A DNA stretch of 64,000 bases from Erythrobacter sp. (GCF_035194505.1 NZ_CP136573.1:2591001-2655000); one strand, 5' to 3'; numbered from the stretch's first letter, positions 1-8,887 are shown. The notes: generated by a model not told the origin, from the letters alone. Numbers and translations are program-made.

Positions 1-72
1 GGCCAGCATCGCAAGCGCCCGCGCTTCGCCGAGCAGGGTTGCGAGAAAGGCGAAGGGGATCTGCGCGCTCAC
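1..72 (-). CDS. 5' end of a divergent gene running off the left edge (possible ArsR-like regulator)
   Basis: Reading leftward from a GTG at 72, the frame stays open to the edge of the window and gives 24 residues ending GEARALAMLA. The pattern of a short helix followed by LLGEARALAML resembles the first helices of ArsR-type winged-helix regulators (usual form LLGDPARAAML), but 24 residues are too few to be sure. An ATG at 80 reads only three codons before a stop. The gene would be divergent from the TonB receptor. What is seen is the open frame; the family is inference. Confidence 0.3.
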   Translation of the reverse strand, partial: MSAQIPFAFLATLLGEARALAMLA

Positions 73-215
73 GCCGTCATTTTCGCTTAGAGGGAAAGGC
101 TTTGCAATGACTGATTTGAGCGAAAATGTCCGCATAGCGCGCGCGCTGTTGTCCTTTCCGCGCGCCATGCCCCAGCCTAGTCTTGCCGCAAAACACAGCA
201 GAGGGGAGGCGTGTT

Positions 216-2393
216 ATGCGCAGGACAATCTTCGGAAGTGCGGCATCGCTGCTGGCGCTGGTCGCGGCAAGCGGTGCGGCGGCGCAGGAAGGCGGCGGCG
301 CGGCCGCTGGTGCCGCCGAGGCCGATGCGGACGAAATCATCGTCACCGCCGAACGGCGCAACACCAGCGTCCAGGATACACCGCTAGCCTTGTCGGTGCT
401 CGATGGCGACAAGCTGCGCCAGGGCGGCAACCAAGGGCTCACCGAGCTGGCCCAGCAGGTCCCGAGCCTGAGCTTCGCGCAGAGCTTCGGGATTGCCCAG
501 ATCTTCATTCGCGGGGTCGGCAACAACTTCTTCTCGCCCGGCGGTGATCCGGGTGTGGCGACCTATGCCGACGGGGTCTACCTGTCGGATCAGGAAGCGA
601 CCGCGGTGGCCTTTCTCGATCTGGCGCGCATCGAAGTGCTGCGCGGGCCGCAGGGGGCGCTTTACGGGCGCAATGCGACGGGCGGCGCGGTCAATCTCGT
701 CTCGGAAGGCCCGACGGACAGCTTCGAGGGACGCATGGGCGTGCAGCTGGGCGATTTCGGCCGGGTGCAGGGCGATGCCGTTCTCTCCGGCCCGCTCGGC
801 GGCGGGATCACGGCCCGCGCGAGCGTGCAGTATCGCCGGCTTGACGGCTTCACCCGCAACGAGCTTGCCGGCACCCCGCGCGCGCGCGACCGGGGCGATG
901 CCGAGGACAGTCTGGGCGGCCGCCTCCAAGTCGCGGTGCCGGTGGGCGCAGGCCGCTTGCTGTTGACCGCCAGCGGCTACACCCAGAACGATGCCGGACC
1001 CGCTCTCAAGATCCTCGCCGATCCCTTCCCGCATCCGGCCGAATTCCTGTTCGGCGTCCGGCCCTCGACCGCCCCGCGCAGCTTCAAGAGCGAGGGCGCG
1101 GAAAACCGCCGCGACGTGTGGTCGGTGACCGGACGGCTCGAACAGCCGATCGGGGCCGCGCAGCTGGTGGTGATCGCCGACACGCGCGGCTCGGACCGGC
1201 TGATCACCTATGATCAGGACGGGACCGAGCGTGAAGTGAGCACCACCACGCTCGACACCGACAGCACGCAGTCGAGCCTCGAGGCCTATGTGCAGGGCAA
1301 TAGCGGATCGCTCGACTGGTTGGCGGGCGCCACCTGGCTGCGGTTCCGCCAGTCGCGCACGACGCTGGTCGACGGGCTGCTGCCGGGGGCATTTCTCGAT
1401 CCCCAGCTGCCGCTCAATTTCCCGTTCCCCTACGCCTTTGCCGGCGGCGGCACGGTGACAACCGAGGCACTCGCAGCCTATGCCGACGGCAAGCTGGCGC
1501 TGTCGGACAAATTCGCGCTGCGGATCGGCGGGCGCTACAGCGACGACACCAAGCGTGCGCGCGAGTTCCTGACCTTCCTCGCCCCGACCATCACCGGCCA
1601 GCAGCGCGACAGCTGGGGCGAATGGTCGGGCAAGGCGGGGATCGACTTTACCCCGTCCGAAGACGTGCTGATCTACGGCTCGATTGCGCGCGGGTTCAAA
1701 TCGGGGGCGCTCAATGTCGGGGCCTTCACGCCTGCGGTCGAACCCGAGATCAACGTCACGATCGAGGCGGGCGCGCGTCTGTCGGGCGCGGGCTGGACGC
1801 TCAATTTCACCGGCTACACCTCCGACTACAGCGATCTGCAGATCGTGCAGGTCGGGCCGCTCAGCCAGATCCTCGCCAATGCCGCCTCGGCGCGCATCAA
1901 CGGGATCGAGCTGGAAGCGAGCCTGAAGCCCGCCGACGGGCTGACGCTCGGTCTCTCGGGCAGCTGGATGGATGCCGAATTCGGCAGCTTCGTCTCGACC
2001 GACCAGCGCCGGGGCTTTCAGGCCTTCGACGTATCGGGCAACCAGCTGCCGCTGACCTCGCGCTGGCAAGGCACGGTCTCGGCGCAATACCGTGCCGATC
2101 TGGCTGGCGGGAGCAGGCTCGATTTCAACGGCACGATGCAGTGGCGCTCGGAGTATTTCTTTACCGAGTTCAACACGGCCGATGCTCGCCAGGGCGGTTT
2201 TGTGCGCTTCGATCTGGGCGCCATGTGGACCAGCGCAGACGGCAGTTGGGCGGTCAACATCTTCGCCCGCAACCTCACCGATCGCCGGGTATTGTCGAGC
2301 CTCGCAGTGGTCTCGCCGCTGCTGGGATCGGTGCGAGTGGCCTCGCTCGAGGCGCCGCGCCACTTCGGCATTGGCATCGAGCGGCGGTTCTAA
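216..2393 (+). CDS. TonB-dependent outer-membrane receptor
   Basis: Outer-membrane beta-barrel transporter of 725 residues that would take up a siderophore, carbohydrate or other large substrate using TonB energy; the substrate cannot be told from sequence. The chosen ATG follows a purine-rich GAGGGGAGG site and starts a clean signal peptide (MRRTIFGSAASLLALV..., cleavage after AAAQ near residue 24); an in-frame TTG at 183 would add 11 unlikely residues. A TonB-box-like EIIVTAERR lies near residue 36, the plug follows (VQDTPLALSVL, then the conserved EVLRGPQGALYGRNATGGAVN), then a barrel of alternating strands ending in a terminal Phe (ERRF), typical of outer-membrane proteins. The esterase gene starts five bases after its stop, so the two are probably co-transcribed. 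The family is common and expanded in sphingomonads. Confidence 0.95.
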   Translation: MRRTIFGSAASLLALVAASGAAAQEGGGAAAGAAEADADEIIVTAERRNTSVQDTPLALSVLDGDKLRQGGNQGLTELAQQVPSLSFAQSFGIAQIFIRGVGNNFFSPGGDPGVATYADGVYLSDQEATAVAFLDLARIEVLRGPQGALYGRNATGGAVNLVSEGPTDSFEGRMGVQLGDFGRVQGDAVLSGPLGGGITARASVQYRRLDGFTRNELAGTPRARDRGDAEDSLGGRLQVAVPVGAGRLLLTASGYTQNDAGPALKILADPFPHPAEFLFGVRPSTAPRSFKSEGAENRRDVWSVTGRLEQPIGAAQLVVIADTRGSDRLITYDQDGTEREVSTTTLDTDSTQSSLEAYVQGNSGSLDWLAGATWLRFRQSRTTLVDGLLPGAFLDPQLPLNFPFPYAFAGGGTVTTEALAAYADGKLALSDKFALRIGGRYSDDTKRAREFLTFLAPTITGQQRDSWGEWSGKAGIDFTPSEDVLIYGSIARGFKSGALNVGAFTPAVEPEINVTIEAGARLSGAGWTLNFTGYTSDYSDLQIVQVGPLSQILANAASARINGIELEASLKPADGLTLGLSGSWMDAEFGSFVSTDQRRGFQAFDVSGNQLPLTSRWQGTVSAQYRADLAGGSRLDFNGTMQWRSEYFFTEFNTADARQGGFVRFDLGAMWTSADGSWAVNIFARNLTDRRVLSSLAVVSPLLGSVRVASLEAPRHFGIGIERRF

Positions 2394-2398
2394 TCGCG

Positions 2399-3301
2399 AT
2401 GCGCCCCGAACTGACAGAGATCTTTGCGCACCTCCGGCAGGAACCGGACGGGGGTGCCGACCCCGTCAGCGCTATGCGCGCGAAGGTCGAAGGCTACGGC
2501 ATGGGGTGCAGCGGCGCGGGACTAGCCGCCTGCCAGGTGGTGCCGGTGCGGATCGGGACCATGGCGGCCGAGTGGCTGGTGCCGCCCGCTGCCGGGGACG
2601 GCCGCATCGTCTACCTCCACGGCGGTGGCTGGGTGGCGGGCTCGTTGGCCAGCCACCGCGCGATCGCGGCGGAGTTGGCGTTGCTGGCTGAGCAGGCGGT
2701 CCTAGTGGCCGACTACCGGCTTGCGCCCGAACATCCGTTCCCTGCAGGTCTTACTGATGCGGCTGCGGCGCTGGCGCATGCCGCAGCGAACGGACCGGAA
2801 GGGCCGGGCCGGGCGAGGCGGCTGGCGCTTGCCGGGGATTCGGCGGGAGGCAATCTCGCGGCGGTGGTGGCCCTCGGCCTTGCTCCGCTGGCGGATGTCC
2901 CGCGCCCCGACCGCGTGGTGCTGCTGAGCCCCTTCCTCGCGATCACGCCTGTCACTGGAGGGTTCGCCGGCGAGCCGGACGATCCCGCTGTCGCGAGTGA
3001 TGCGATGGGGTTAGTGGCCGAGCTCTACGCTCCGGGCCGCGATCCGGACGATCCGGCGATCAGCCCGCTGCTTGCGCCCGACGCGCGGCTGACACAGCTG
3101 CCGCCGACACTGATCCAGGTGAGCGCGGCCGAGACCCTGCGCGGGCAGGCGCTAGTCTTGGCACAACGCGCTTGGGCGCTCGGCGTGCCGATGCGCCTGT
3201 CGCTGTGGCCGGACATGCCGCACGTTTGGCAGGCCTTCATCGGAAATATAACGGAGGCCGACGGAGCTCTCATGGAAGCAGCGGCCTTTCTGAGGATCTG
3301 A
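2399..3301 (+). CDS. alpha/beta hydrolase, hormone-sensitive-lipase (HSL) family esterase
   Basis: A 300-residue cytoplasmic carboxylesterase without signal peptide. The HSL oxyanion motif HGGGW is at residues 74-78, the nucleophile elbow GDSAGG places the catalytic Ser at 148, and the catalytic His is in MPHVWQ at 275. The acid is most likely Glu245 in the AETLRG stretch, where HSL enzymes carry Asp or Glu. The ATG is five bases after the receptor stop, suggesting one transcript. The pairing with a TonB receptor suggests the esterase acts on the imported compound, for example an ester-linked ligand, but that is inference. Confidence 0.9.
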   Translation: MRPELTEIFAHLRQEPDGGADPVSAMRAKVEGYGMGCSGAGLAACQVVPVRIGTMAAEWLVPPAAGDGRIVYLHGGGWVAGSLASHRAIAAELALLAEQAVLVADYRLAPEHPFPAGLTDAAAALAHAAANGPEGPGRARRLALAGDSAGGNLAAVVALGLAPLADVPRPDRVVLLSPFLAITPVTGGFAGEPDDPAVASDAMGLVAELYAPGRDPDDPAISPLLAPDARLTQLPPTLIQVSAAETLRGQALVLAQRAWALGVPMRLSLWPDMPHVWQAFIGNITEADGALMEAAAFLRI

Positions 3302-3966
3302 AGCTGAACGGCAGCTCCGGCACCGGGGTATGGCATGGCAAGTGCGCCTAGCCTTGTGGATTGGCGCGACTGATCATGAAACACGCTGTGGCGGCTTGTA
3401 GCCCGTTGCCGTCATTAGCTTGATCGTTTCAACGACCGGTTTCAGGATATCGCCAATCGTCGCTGAGCGACCCAGATGGGTCGGATATGGACGACCAATT
3501 GTGGCATATATCCCAGATTTGTTGCTATTCAGAAAGCGCCAGCGAACGGCCGCGTTAGAGAAAAAATGCATTAAAACAGATATATAACTGAGAGAGTTGG
3601 TTGGGGGTCGCTCTCGCTCCGCCAACGCACCGAGTTGCGAAACAAACTGTCTCCCCCGACCATCGTCAGTAGGCATGACCTCTTGAAAACCGTTGAATTT
3701 CGGTTGCTTCTGAGCGGAATGGCTCTCCACTGCCGCTTCGCCACCCACAGGCCGTGAGTTGGAAAAACCGCCCGCCTACCGAGAGCGCCACGAACTCTAT
3801 CACCTGTCCAACAGCCTAAAGTCCCAGAAAACGGGCATTTTCACCGACCGAACCCCTTTTTTCTAGGTTCGGTCGATATGATGTTCTCGCTGTCTGCGAC
3901 GACCTACGCCACTGGCGTAGTTCGCATCGAAAATGGCAGGCCAGAATGAATTGAGTCGCCGCCTTC
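3302..3966. other. long intergenic stretch with one inverted repeat
   Basis: About 665 bases with no gene I can support. A minus-strand open frame of 124 codons (3374-3748) shows no recognisable motif, signal peptide or ribosome site and is not called. A perfect 10-base inverted repeat CGACCGAACC/GGTTCGGTCG with an 11-base T-rich spacer lies at 3845-3875. It has no U-tract after it, so it is not a standard terminator. Confidence 0.4.
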
Positions 3967-4262
3967 TGAGTGGCCCAATTTCTATCTTAGAATTGGCCAC
4001 GAAGGAGGAATGGGATGTCAAGGAAGCACAAGCCGGAAGAGATCATCGGCAAGCTGCGTGAAGCGGAGATTGTGCTGGCGCAGGGCGGAACGGTGGCGGA
4101 TGCGTGTCGCCGGATCGGCGTCACCGAGCAGAGCTAATACCGCTGGCGTAAGGATTATGGCGGCCTGAATATGGATCAGGCCCGCCGCATGAAAGACCTC
4201 GAGAAGGAAAATGCCCGTTTGCGCCGAGCGGTATCTGACCAGACGCTGGACAAGCTGATGCT
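3967..4262 (+). pseudogene. IS3-family OrfA remnant with in-frame stop
   Basis: From the ATG at 4015, after a GGAGG site, the frame reads MSRKHKPEEIIGKLREAEIV... and DACRRIGVTEQS, then a TAA at 4135, and continues YRWRKDYGGLNMDQARRMKDLEKENARLRRAV. This is the DNA-binding and leucine-zipper protein (OrfA) of an IS3-family element, broken by a nonsense change where the family has a QTYYRW-like motif. Homology stops near 4262, a few bases before the end of the convergent tetR gene. A TGAGTGGCCCAATT sequence at 3967 looks like the element's left end. No OrfB follows, so it is a dead fragment. Confidence 0.8.
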
Positions 4263-4297
4263 GGTCCCGGTCAGAATGATGATGCGGCGAATATCGC

Positions 4298-4921
4298 TCA
4301 TGTCCGCAGTCCACCCGTAAGCCCGACGATCACGCGGCCGATCATGTCATCATCCAGATCGATCTGACCATCGAGTGACAGCGTGGCGAGGCCATGAACA
4401 AGCCCCCAGCAACGTAGCGCCGTGGCGCGCTTGTCATCCTCCGACGATCCGGGCGGGGCGACATCCTCGACTGTCCGGCGCAGGTTGGCCATGGCAGGGT
4501 GGGCTTGGTCGATCGGTAGGTGAAGTTGATCCCCCCGTGGCGCCGCCTTCCACATCAGCCTGAACAACTCCGGATTGATGATGGCAAAACGCACATAGGC
4601 AGCACCGCTTGCGGAAAATGCTGCCAGCGCACCTTGCCCCGATGCGGCGCGCGAGGCTGCCTGCTGTGCTGCCGCCAGCTGATCAAAACCGGTCAGCGCG
4701 AGAGCGACCAGCAATGCATCCCTGTCCGGGAAGTGTCGGTACACGGCGGTCGCACTTACCCCCACTTCCCGCGCCAGCGCCCGCAGCGACAGTGCGTCGG
4801 CGCTGTGCACTGACAGCGCATGCATACCAGCTTCGATCAGCGCGCTGCGCAAATCGCCGTGGTGATAGGCATCACGGCCAAGCGCTGGCGCTATGTTGAC
4901 ACTGTTATCATCCCCTGTCAT
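4298..4921 (-). CDS. TetR/AcrR-family transcriptional regulator
   Basis: A 207-residue DNA-binding repressor. The N-terminal helix-turn-helix lies around residues 40-65 (LSLRALAREVGVSATAVYRHFPDRDALL, the TetR signature); the rest is a helical ligand-binding domain. The ATG at 4921 (MTGDDNSVN...) is preferred over upstream in-frame codons because the nearly perfect palindrome 4920-4938 overlaps it and because TetR proteins rarely have the low-complexity leader that a longer start would add. The gene is divergent from the membrane-protein pair starting at 4974, and the palindrome sits between the two starts, so it probably represses both itself and that pair. Its ligand is unknown. Confidence 0.88.
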   Translation of the reverse strand: MTGDDNSVNIAPALGRDAYHHGDLRSALIEAGMHALSVHSADALSLRALAREVGVSATAVYRHFPDRDALLVALALTGFDQLAAAQQAASRAASGQGALAAFSASGAAYVRFAIINPELFRLMWKAAPRGDQLHLPIDQAHPAMANLRRTVEDVAPPGSSEDDKRATALRCWGLVHGLATLSLDGQIDLDDDMIGRVIVGLTGGLRT

Positions 4922-4938
4922 GTTGACGACGTTAACAT
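4920..4938. promoter_or_regulatory. probable TetR operator (19-bp near-perfect palindrome)
   Basis: ATGTTGACG-A-CGTTAACAT: nine-base arms around a central A with one mismatch. It overlaps the tetR start codon and lies 36 bases before the divergent membrane-protein start. Its size and position fit a TetR-family operator; binding by the neighbouring regulator is inference. Confidence 0.6.
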
Positions 4939-4973
4939 CATTTGCGCGGGTCGCAAGCGGAGGGTGGCGAATT

Positions 4974-5426
4974 ATGGGCGAAGCAGCCGCGGTTGCGCCG
5001 GAAGCAATGTTCGGATGGGCTGGACAAGCAGCCATGATCGGCTGGGGCATCCTGATTTTTCTGCCGAGACGCTGGCCACAGCTCTTGTTTATTCCGCGTT
5101 ATATGATCCCTTTCGGACTCAGCCTGCTTTATGCCGGACTTGCATTTACGCACTTCTTTACAATCGAAGGGGGAGGCTACGAATCGCTAGATCAGGTCAG
5201 ACTTTTGCTCTCAAAAGAAGAGATGTTGTTGGCTGGCTGGGTACATTACCTAGCGTTTGATCTCTTTATTGGCGGTTGGATCGCGGTTGAAGCGGATAAA
5301 GTTGGCCTAAGTAGAGTGCTCCAGGCGCCAATCCTGGTCGCGACTTTCATGTTCGGACCGGTGGGACTGGCATTGTTCTTGGCAATGCGTGCAGGCCAGT
5401 TTCGTAAGCGGGAGGCAGGCATATGA
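4974..5426 (+). CDS. ABA4-like (DUF4281) integral membrane protein
   Basis: A 150-residue protein with about four hydrophobic segments and a charged C-terminal tail. The stretch PRYMIPFGLSLLYAGL and the later GWVHYLAFDLFIGGWIAVEA are typical of the ABA4-like family, whose plant member is needed for neoxanthin formation; bacterial members have no assigned function. The ATG at 4974 follows a GGAGGGTGG site, while upstream in-frame codons lie within the regulator's operator. The stop overlaps the next start (ATGA), so the two membrane proteins are translationally coupled and under the divergent TetR regulator. Confidence 0.75.
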   Translation: MGEAAAVAPEAMFGWAGQAAMIGWGILIFLPRRWPQLLFIPRYMIPFGLSLLYAGLAFTHFFTIEGGGYESLDQVRLLLSKEEMLLAGWVHYLAFDLFIGGWIAVEADKVGLSRVLQAPILVATFMFGPVGLALFLAMRAGQFRKREAGI

Positions 5427-6247
5427 GCGATATAAACATAGCTTATCGAAAGCCCCTTATGCCTCAGTTGGATGACGACCAAGTCACCCGCCTGCTGCTT
5501 GTTTCCTGCTTGTTCATGCTTGCGAATTTTGTCGTGTTTGCTCCTGCGTGGTTCCTTGATCCGCGCGTTTTAGACGGCGCCTCCGTTTGGACCAAGCCAC
5601 AAAAGTTCACCGTTTCACTTGCACTGCATTTCGCGACACTTGCAGTCCTTGCACAGCAATTGCCACGGGAGGTCCGAAGCGGCTCAGTGTTGATCGGTTT
5701 TTCCTATGCTGCCGCAGTCTCACTGGTTTTCGAATGGGGTTACGTCAGCTTGCAAGCCGCACGCGCAAGGCGATCACATTACAATTATGATAGCCAGTTC
5801 GAAGCGTTAATGTTTGCATTGATGGGGCTAGGCGCGTTCTTGCTGATAGCAGTTGCTATGGCGCTTGCGGTGCAGATTTATCGCAAGGGCGACAAGTCGA
5901 TGGCCGGTCTGCGTTGGGGCTCGATATTGGGACTGACGCTTGGTTTCATCTCGACGTTGATCTTCGCCGGCTACATGTCGTCGTATGGGCGCTATGTGGG
6001 TGGCGACCTGGACCATGTCGGGATGGTGGTTCCGTTTTTTGGCTGGTCTCGCGAGATCGGAGATTTACGTCCAGCTCACTTTGTTTCACTCCACTTGATG
6101 CAAACGCTGCCGCTTGCTGGATATATCGCTGACCTTAAAAGATGGCCGGGCGTGAAGCTGGTCGTTGGCGTTGCTATTGTTCAGTTGATGTTCGCAACCT
6201 TCCTCTTTGTTCAAGCACTATCAGGCAAACCATTTTGGCCTGTCTAG
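5423..6247 (+). CDS. polytopic membrane protein of unknown function
   Basis: A 274-residue protein with roughly seven hydrophobic segments. I do not recognise the family with certainty. Features that could matter are a conserved-looking KPQKFTVSLALHFATL segment (residues about 55-70), a charged cytosolic loop ARARRSHYNYDSQFEAL, and a late AHFVSLHLMQTLPL with histidines inside or at the edge of a membrane segment. It starts within the stop codon of the ABA4-like gene, so it belongs to the same TetR-controlled operon. A role with a lipid-soluble or carotenoid-like substrate is possible only by association. Confidence 0.7.
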   Translation: MSDINIAYRKPLMPQLDDDQVTRLLLVSCLFMLANFVVFAPAWFLDPRVLDGASVWTKPQKFTVSLALHFATLAVLAQQLPREVRSGSVLIGFSYAAAVSLVFEWGYVSLQAARARRSHYNYDSQFEALMFALMGLGAFLLIAVAMALAVQIYRKGDKSMAGLRWGSILGLTLGFISTLIFAGYMSSYGRYVGGDLDHVGMVVPFFGWSREIGDLRPAHFVSLHLMQTLPLAGYIADLKRWPGVKLVVGVAIVQLMFATFLFVQALSGKPFWPV

Positions 6248-6694
6248 ATGTTTGATCCCAGCATTTGATGGTGCACCCCTTCGCTACAAATGGTGCCCTT
6301 GTTAAGCAGCGTTGGTCCTAAAGGGCCTGAAAAATTAGACGTTTAATATCAATAAGATAATAGAAAGAGAGTTCGCCTTCAGGCTCTCTTCCACCGCCAT
6401 TCAACCCATTGGAATCATTCTATTCCTTGGGTTTGGCGCAAAAAATCCCCTGCATTTCAAGGGTTGTAGGTAGCAACCTCTCCACCGCGCATCTGTGGCG
6501 GTTTCCCATATATGCTCTCTTAGGCCCCATATTCTCCAAAGCTCTCGACTGGGCCTGTTTTAGTGGATCATATTAGATCATTGTAATTGTGACATTTTTT
6601 AAAAGATCATGCGTTAATTTGGAGGCTGGCAGCATCCGCATTGACAGGACTTAATGTAAACCAGATCGAATTTTTCGTTTTATAGTTATCGAAC
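6248..6694. other. intergenic, nothing recognised
   Basis: About 450 AT-richer bases between the membrane operon and the broken hsdR. No open frame of interest, tRNA or terminator with a clear U-tract was seen. The drop in GC fits the edge of an imported segment. Confidence 0.3.
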
Positions 6695-7020
6695 CTATCT
6701 ATTAATCAAACGCTCCATACTTTGCTGCCAAGAAGCTTTGAATGCCGCATCTCCAGCAAATAGCTTATATAGCTCGAGCTCATCTTTTCTTCGCATCAAC
6801 ATTACATCCTTCAGCATCTTCTCAAACGCTAACTCCCGATTATGGGGATCGGGGTTGTTTTTATATTTTTCTGTAAAATCCGGGTGCGCTTTGATGCTAT
6901 TTGCTATGTTAACAAATTTGACGCGTTGCTCTTCTGGCGTTGCACTCCAGCCCTGAAACCAATGTTCGTTGAAGCTTCGTACGATCTCGTCGAGCGAGTC
7001 TTTTTGTTCATCCGTACCAT
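6695..7020 (-). pseudogene. hsdR: HsdR C-terminal fragment (type I restriction endonuclease subunit)
   Basis: The last ~108 codons of a type I restriction enzyme motor/nuclease subunit. Features such as NEHWFQGWSATPEEQRVKF, IKAHPDFTEKYKNNPDPHNRELAF and the final LYKLFAGDAAFKASW match the C-terminal helical domain of EcoR124-type HsdR. The frame enters from the right exactly at the IS3 left end (7021), so the upstream ~900 codons with helicase and nuclease motifs are gone. No hsdM or hsdS is seen. It is a non-functional relic and shows that a restriction locus once lay here. Confidence 0.85.
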
Positions 7021-7105
7021 TGTCCCCCGTCAGCACCAATGGCACAGATTTGAGGTTGTGATTTAAGGAGGGTTGGGGCTTCGTCGTAGTGACGAAGGAA
7101 CGAAG

Positions 7106-7495
7106 ATGAAGACCCAATCCTCCTTGAAAAAATCGGCACCCAAAAAGCCCCCCGCTGAGCGGGTTGTGAAGGACATCCGGCGGCAGACCCGTCGTCATTT
7201 CTCGGCTGAAGACAAGATCCGGATCGTGCTCGATGGGCTACGCGGTGAAGACAGCATCGCCGAGCTCTGCCGCAAGGAAGGCATCGCCCAGAGCTTGTAT
7301 TACACCTGGTCGAAGGAGTTCATGGAAGCGGGCAAGCGCCGACTTGCCGGTGATACTGCTCGTGCCGCAACCACCGGCGAAGTGCAGGATCTGCGCCGCG
7401 AGGCCCGTGCCCTCAAAGAATGCGTTGCGGACCTGACGCTCGAAAACCGTCTGCTGAAAAAAAGCATGATCGCGGATGGGGAGGGCGAAGAATGA
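7106..7495 (+). CDS. IS3-family transposase OrfA, copy 1
   Basis: A 129-residue DNA-binding protein: basic N-terminus, helix-turn-helix (FSAEDKIRIVLDGLRGEDSIAELCRKEGIAQSLYYTWSKEF, residues about 30-75) and a C-terminal leucine-zipper segment. The ATG at 7106 follows a GAAGGAACGAAG ribosome site. The codons CTG CTG AAA AAA AGC at 7450-7465 hold a slippery A7 run, the usual IS3-family -1 frameshift signal, and orfB lies in the -1 frame, so an OrfAB fusion transposase is expected from this site. Confidence 0.9.
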   Translation: MKTQSSLKKSAPKKPPAERVVKDIRRQTRRHFSAEDKIRIVLDGLRGEDSIAELCRKEGIAQSLYYTWSKEFMEAGKRRLAGDTARAATTGEVQDLRREARALKECVADLTLENRLLKKSMIADGEGEE

Positions 7496-8471
7496 GGTAT
7501 CCCGCATCCGAGAAGCTTGAGATCATCAGGGTCGTCGAGCAGTCCCACCTGCCCGCCAAGCGGACGCTCGACAAGCTGGGCATCGCCCGTCGGACCTTCT
7601 ACCGCTGGTATGACCGCTATCTCGAGGGCGGGCCGGAGGCGCTGGAAGATCGCCCTCCGCGCCGAGCCGGGTGTGGAACCGCATCGCGCCTGAGGTGCAG
7701 GATCAGATCGTCGGACTCGCGCTGGATTACAGCGAGCTGTCCCCACGCGAACTGGCCGTGCGATTTACCGATGAACGCCAATACTTTGTGTCCGAAGCCA
7801 CGGTTTACCGCCTGCTGAAAGCACACGACCTAATCACCAGCCCGGCCTATGTCGTGGTGAAAGCGGCTGATGCGTTCCATACCAAGACCACCCGGCCAAA
7901 CGAGATGTGGCAGACCGATTTTACCTACTTCAAGATCATCGGGTGGGGCTGGATGTATCTCTCCACCGTGCTCGACGACTTCTCGCGCTATATCATCGCC
8001 TGGAAGCTGTGCACCAACATGCGGGCCGAGGATGTGACCGACACGCTGGACCTCGCCCTGGCAGCTTCCGGCTGCGACAGCGCCACGGTGCTGCACAAGC
8101 CAAGGCTGCTCAGCGATAATGGTCCCAGTTACATCGCGGGAGAACTGGCGGAATACATCGAGGCCAACAAGATGAGCCACGTGCGCGGCGCCCCGATGCA
8201 CCCGCAAACCCAGGGCAAGATCGAGCGCTGGCACCAGACCCTGAAAAACCGCATCCTGCTGGAGAACTACTTCCTGCCCGGCGACCTCGAGGCCCAGATC
8301 GAGGCCTTCGTCGAGCACTATAACCACCAGCGTTATCACGAAGCGCTGTCCAACGTGACACCCGCCGACGCCTACTTCGGCAGGGCCCCAGCCATCATCA
8401 AACAGCGTGAAAGGATCAAGCGACAGACCATCGAACATCGGCGCTTGCAAAACCGCAACCTCGCCGCGTAA
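7492..8471 (+). pseudogene. IS3-family transposase OrfB with internal frameshift, copy 1
   Basis: DDE integrase. The first part (7492-about 7660) gives the HTH segment MRYPASEKLEIIRVVEQ...RTFYRWYDRYLEGGPEALEDRPPR. The catalytic part continues only in the -1 frame from about 7662 (PSRVWNRIAPEVQDQ...) to the stop at 8471. Catalytic residues are present: D in QTDFTYF, D in LLSDNGPSY and E in GKIERWHQT. One extra base near CGCGCCGAGCC would restore a single frame. Copy 2 has exactly the same break, so the change predates the last duplication, or the frame is changed during translation. Confidence 0.85.
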
Positions 8472-8545
8472 CATCAACCCCCGGACGAGGCCCGCACTCC
8501 GCTAATTTACGCCCCGTGTTGTGCCGAATGTTCTGACGACGGACA

Positions 8546-8887
8546 TGAGCCCCTAGATTTCCTCCAGAGATGAGTAGAGTCCGGCCCTGACGAGGAGACG
8601 GACGAATGAAGCGGAGCAGGTTCAGCGAGGAGCAAATCATCGCTGTTTTGAAGGAGCAGGTAGCGGGGATGGCGACGGCGGATGTGTGCCGCCGCCATGG
8701 GATCAGTTCGGCAACCTTCTACAAGTGGAAGTCCAGATATGGCGGGCTGGAAGTGTCGGATGCCCGGCGGCTGCGCCAGCTGGAGCAGGAGAAAGAGCGG
8801 CTGAAGAAGCTGCTGGCGGACTCGATGCTCGACAACGCCATGCTCAAGGAGATCAGCGCAAAAAATTCTAGCGCCCCGTGCCACGCG
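8546..8887 (+). mobile_element. IS3-family fragment (left end and orfA), truncated
   Basis: Begins TGAGCCCCTAGATTTCC and matches, on the opposite strand, the element ending at 39313. The orfA starts at 8606 (MKRSRFSEEQIIAVLKEQ, then DVCRRHGISSATFYKWKSRYGGLEV and a leucine-rich zipper) and reaches the A6 slip site at about 8869. Identity stops at 8887, so nearly all of orfB is missing. Its left terminus begins at the first base after the 1525-bp IS3 right end. Confidence 0.88.

Larger units (their letters stand above)
7021..8545 (+). mobile_element. IS3-family insertion sequence, copy 1 (1525 bp)
   Basis: The ends were set by comparison with the copy at 48791-50315; the two have the same length and, as far as read by eye, differ at two bases (7190 C/T, 8451 A/C). 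The termini form an imperfect inverted repeat: TGTCCCCCGTCAGCAC on the left and TGTCCGTCGTCAGAAC read inward from the right. It carries orfA and orfB overlapping by ATGA, with a run of seven A before the overlap. The flanks (CAT left, TGA right) show no target duplication. The left end cuts hsdR; the right end abuts another IS3 terminus at 8546. Confidence 0.93.

Noticed and set aside
384..2363. 659-codon minus-strand open frame opposite the TonB receptor
   Set aside because: Low-complexity Arg/Ala/Gly-rich translation with no domain; the plus strand encodes a clear receptor.
3374..3748. 124-codon minus-strand frame between the esterase and the IS3 remnant
   Set aside because: No motif, signal or ribosome site; cannot be told from chance.
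3845..3875. Perfect inverted repeat as a terminator
   Set aside because: The T-run is in the loop, not after the stem, and the distance to the esterase stop is over 500 bases.
6400..6520. Possible tRNA/attachment-site-like sequence near the hsdR relic
   Set aside because: No cloverleaf or CCA-proximal T-arm could be folded by eye, and no direct repeat partner was found.
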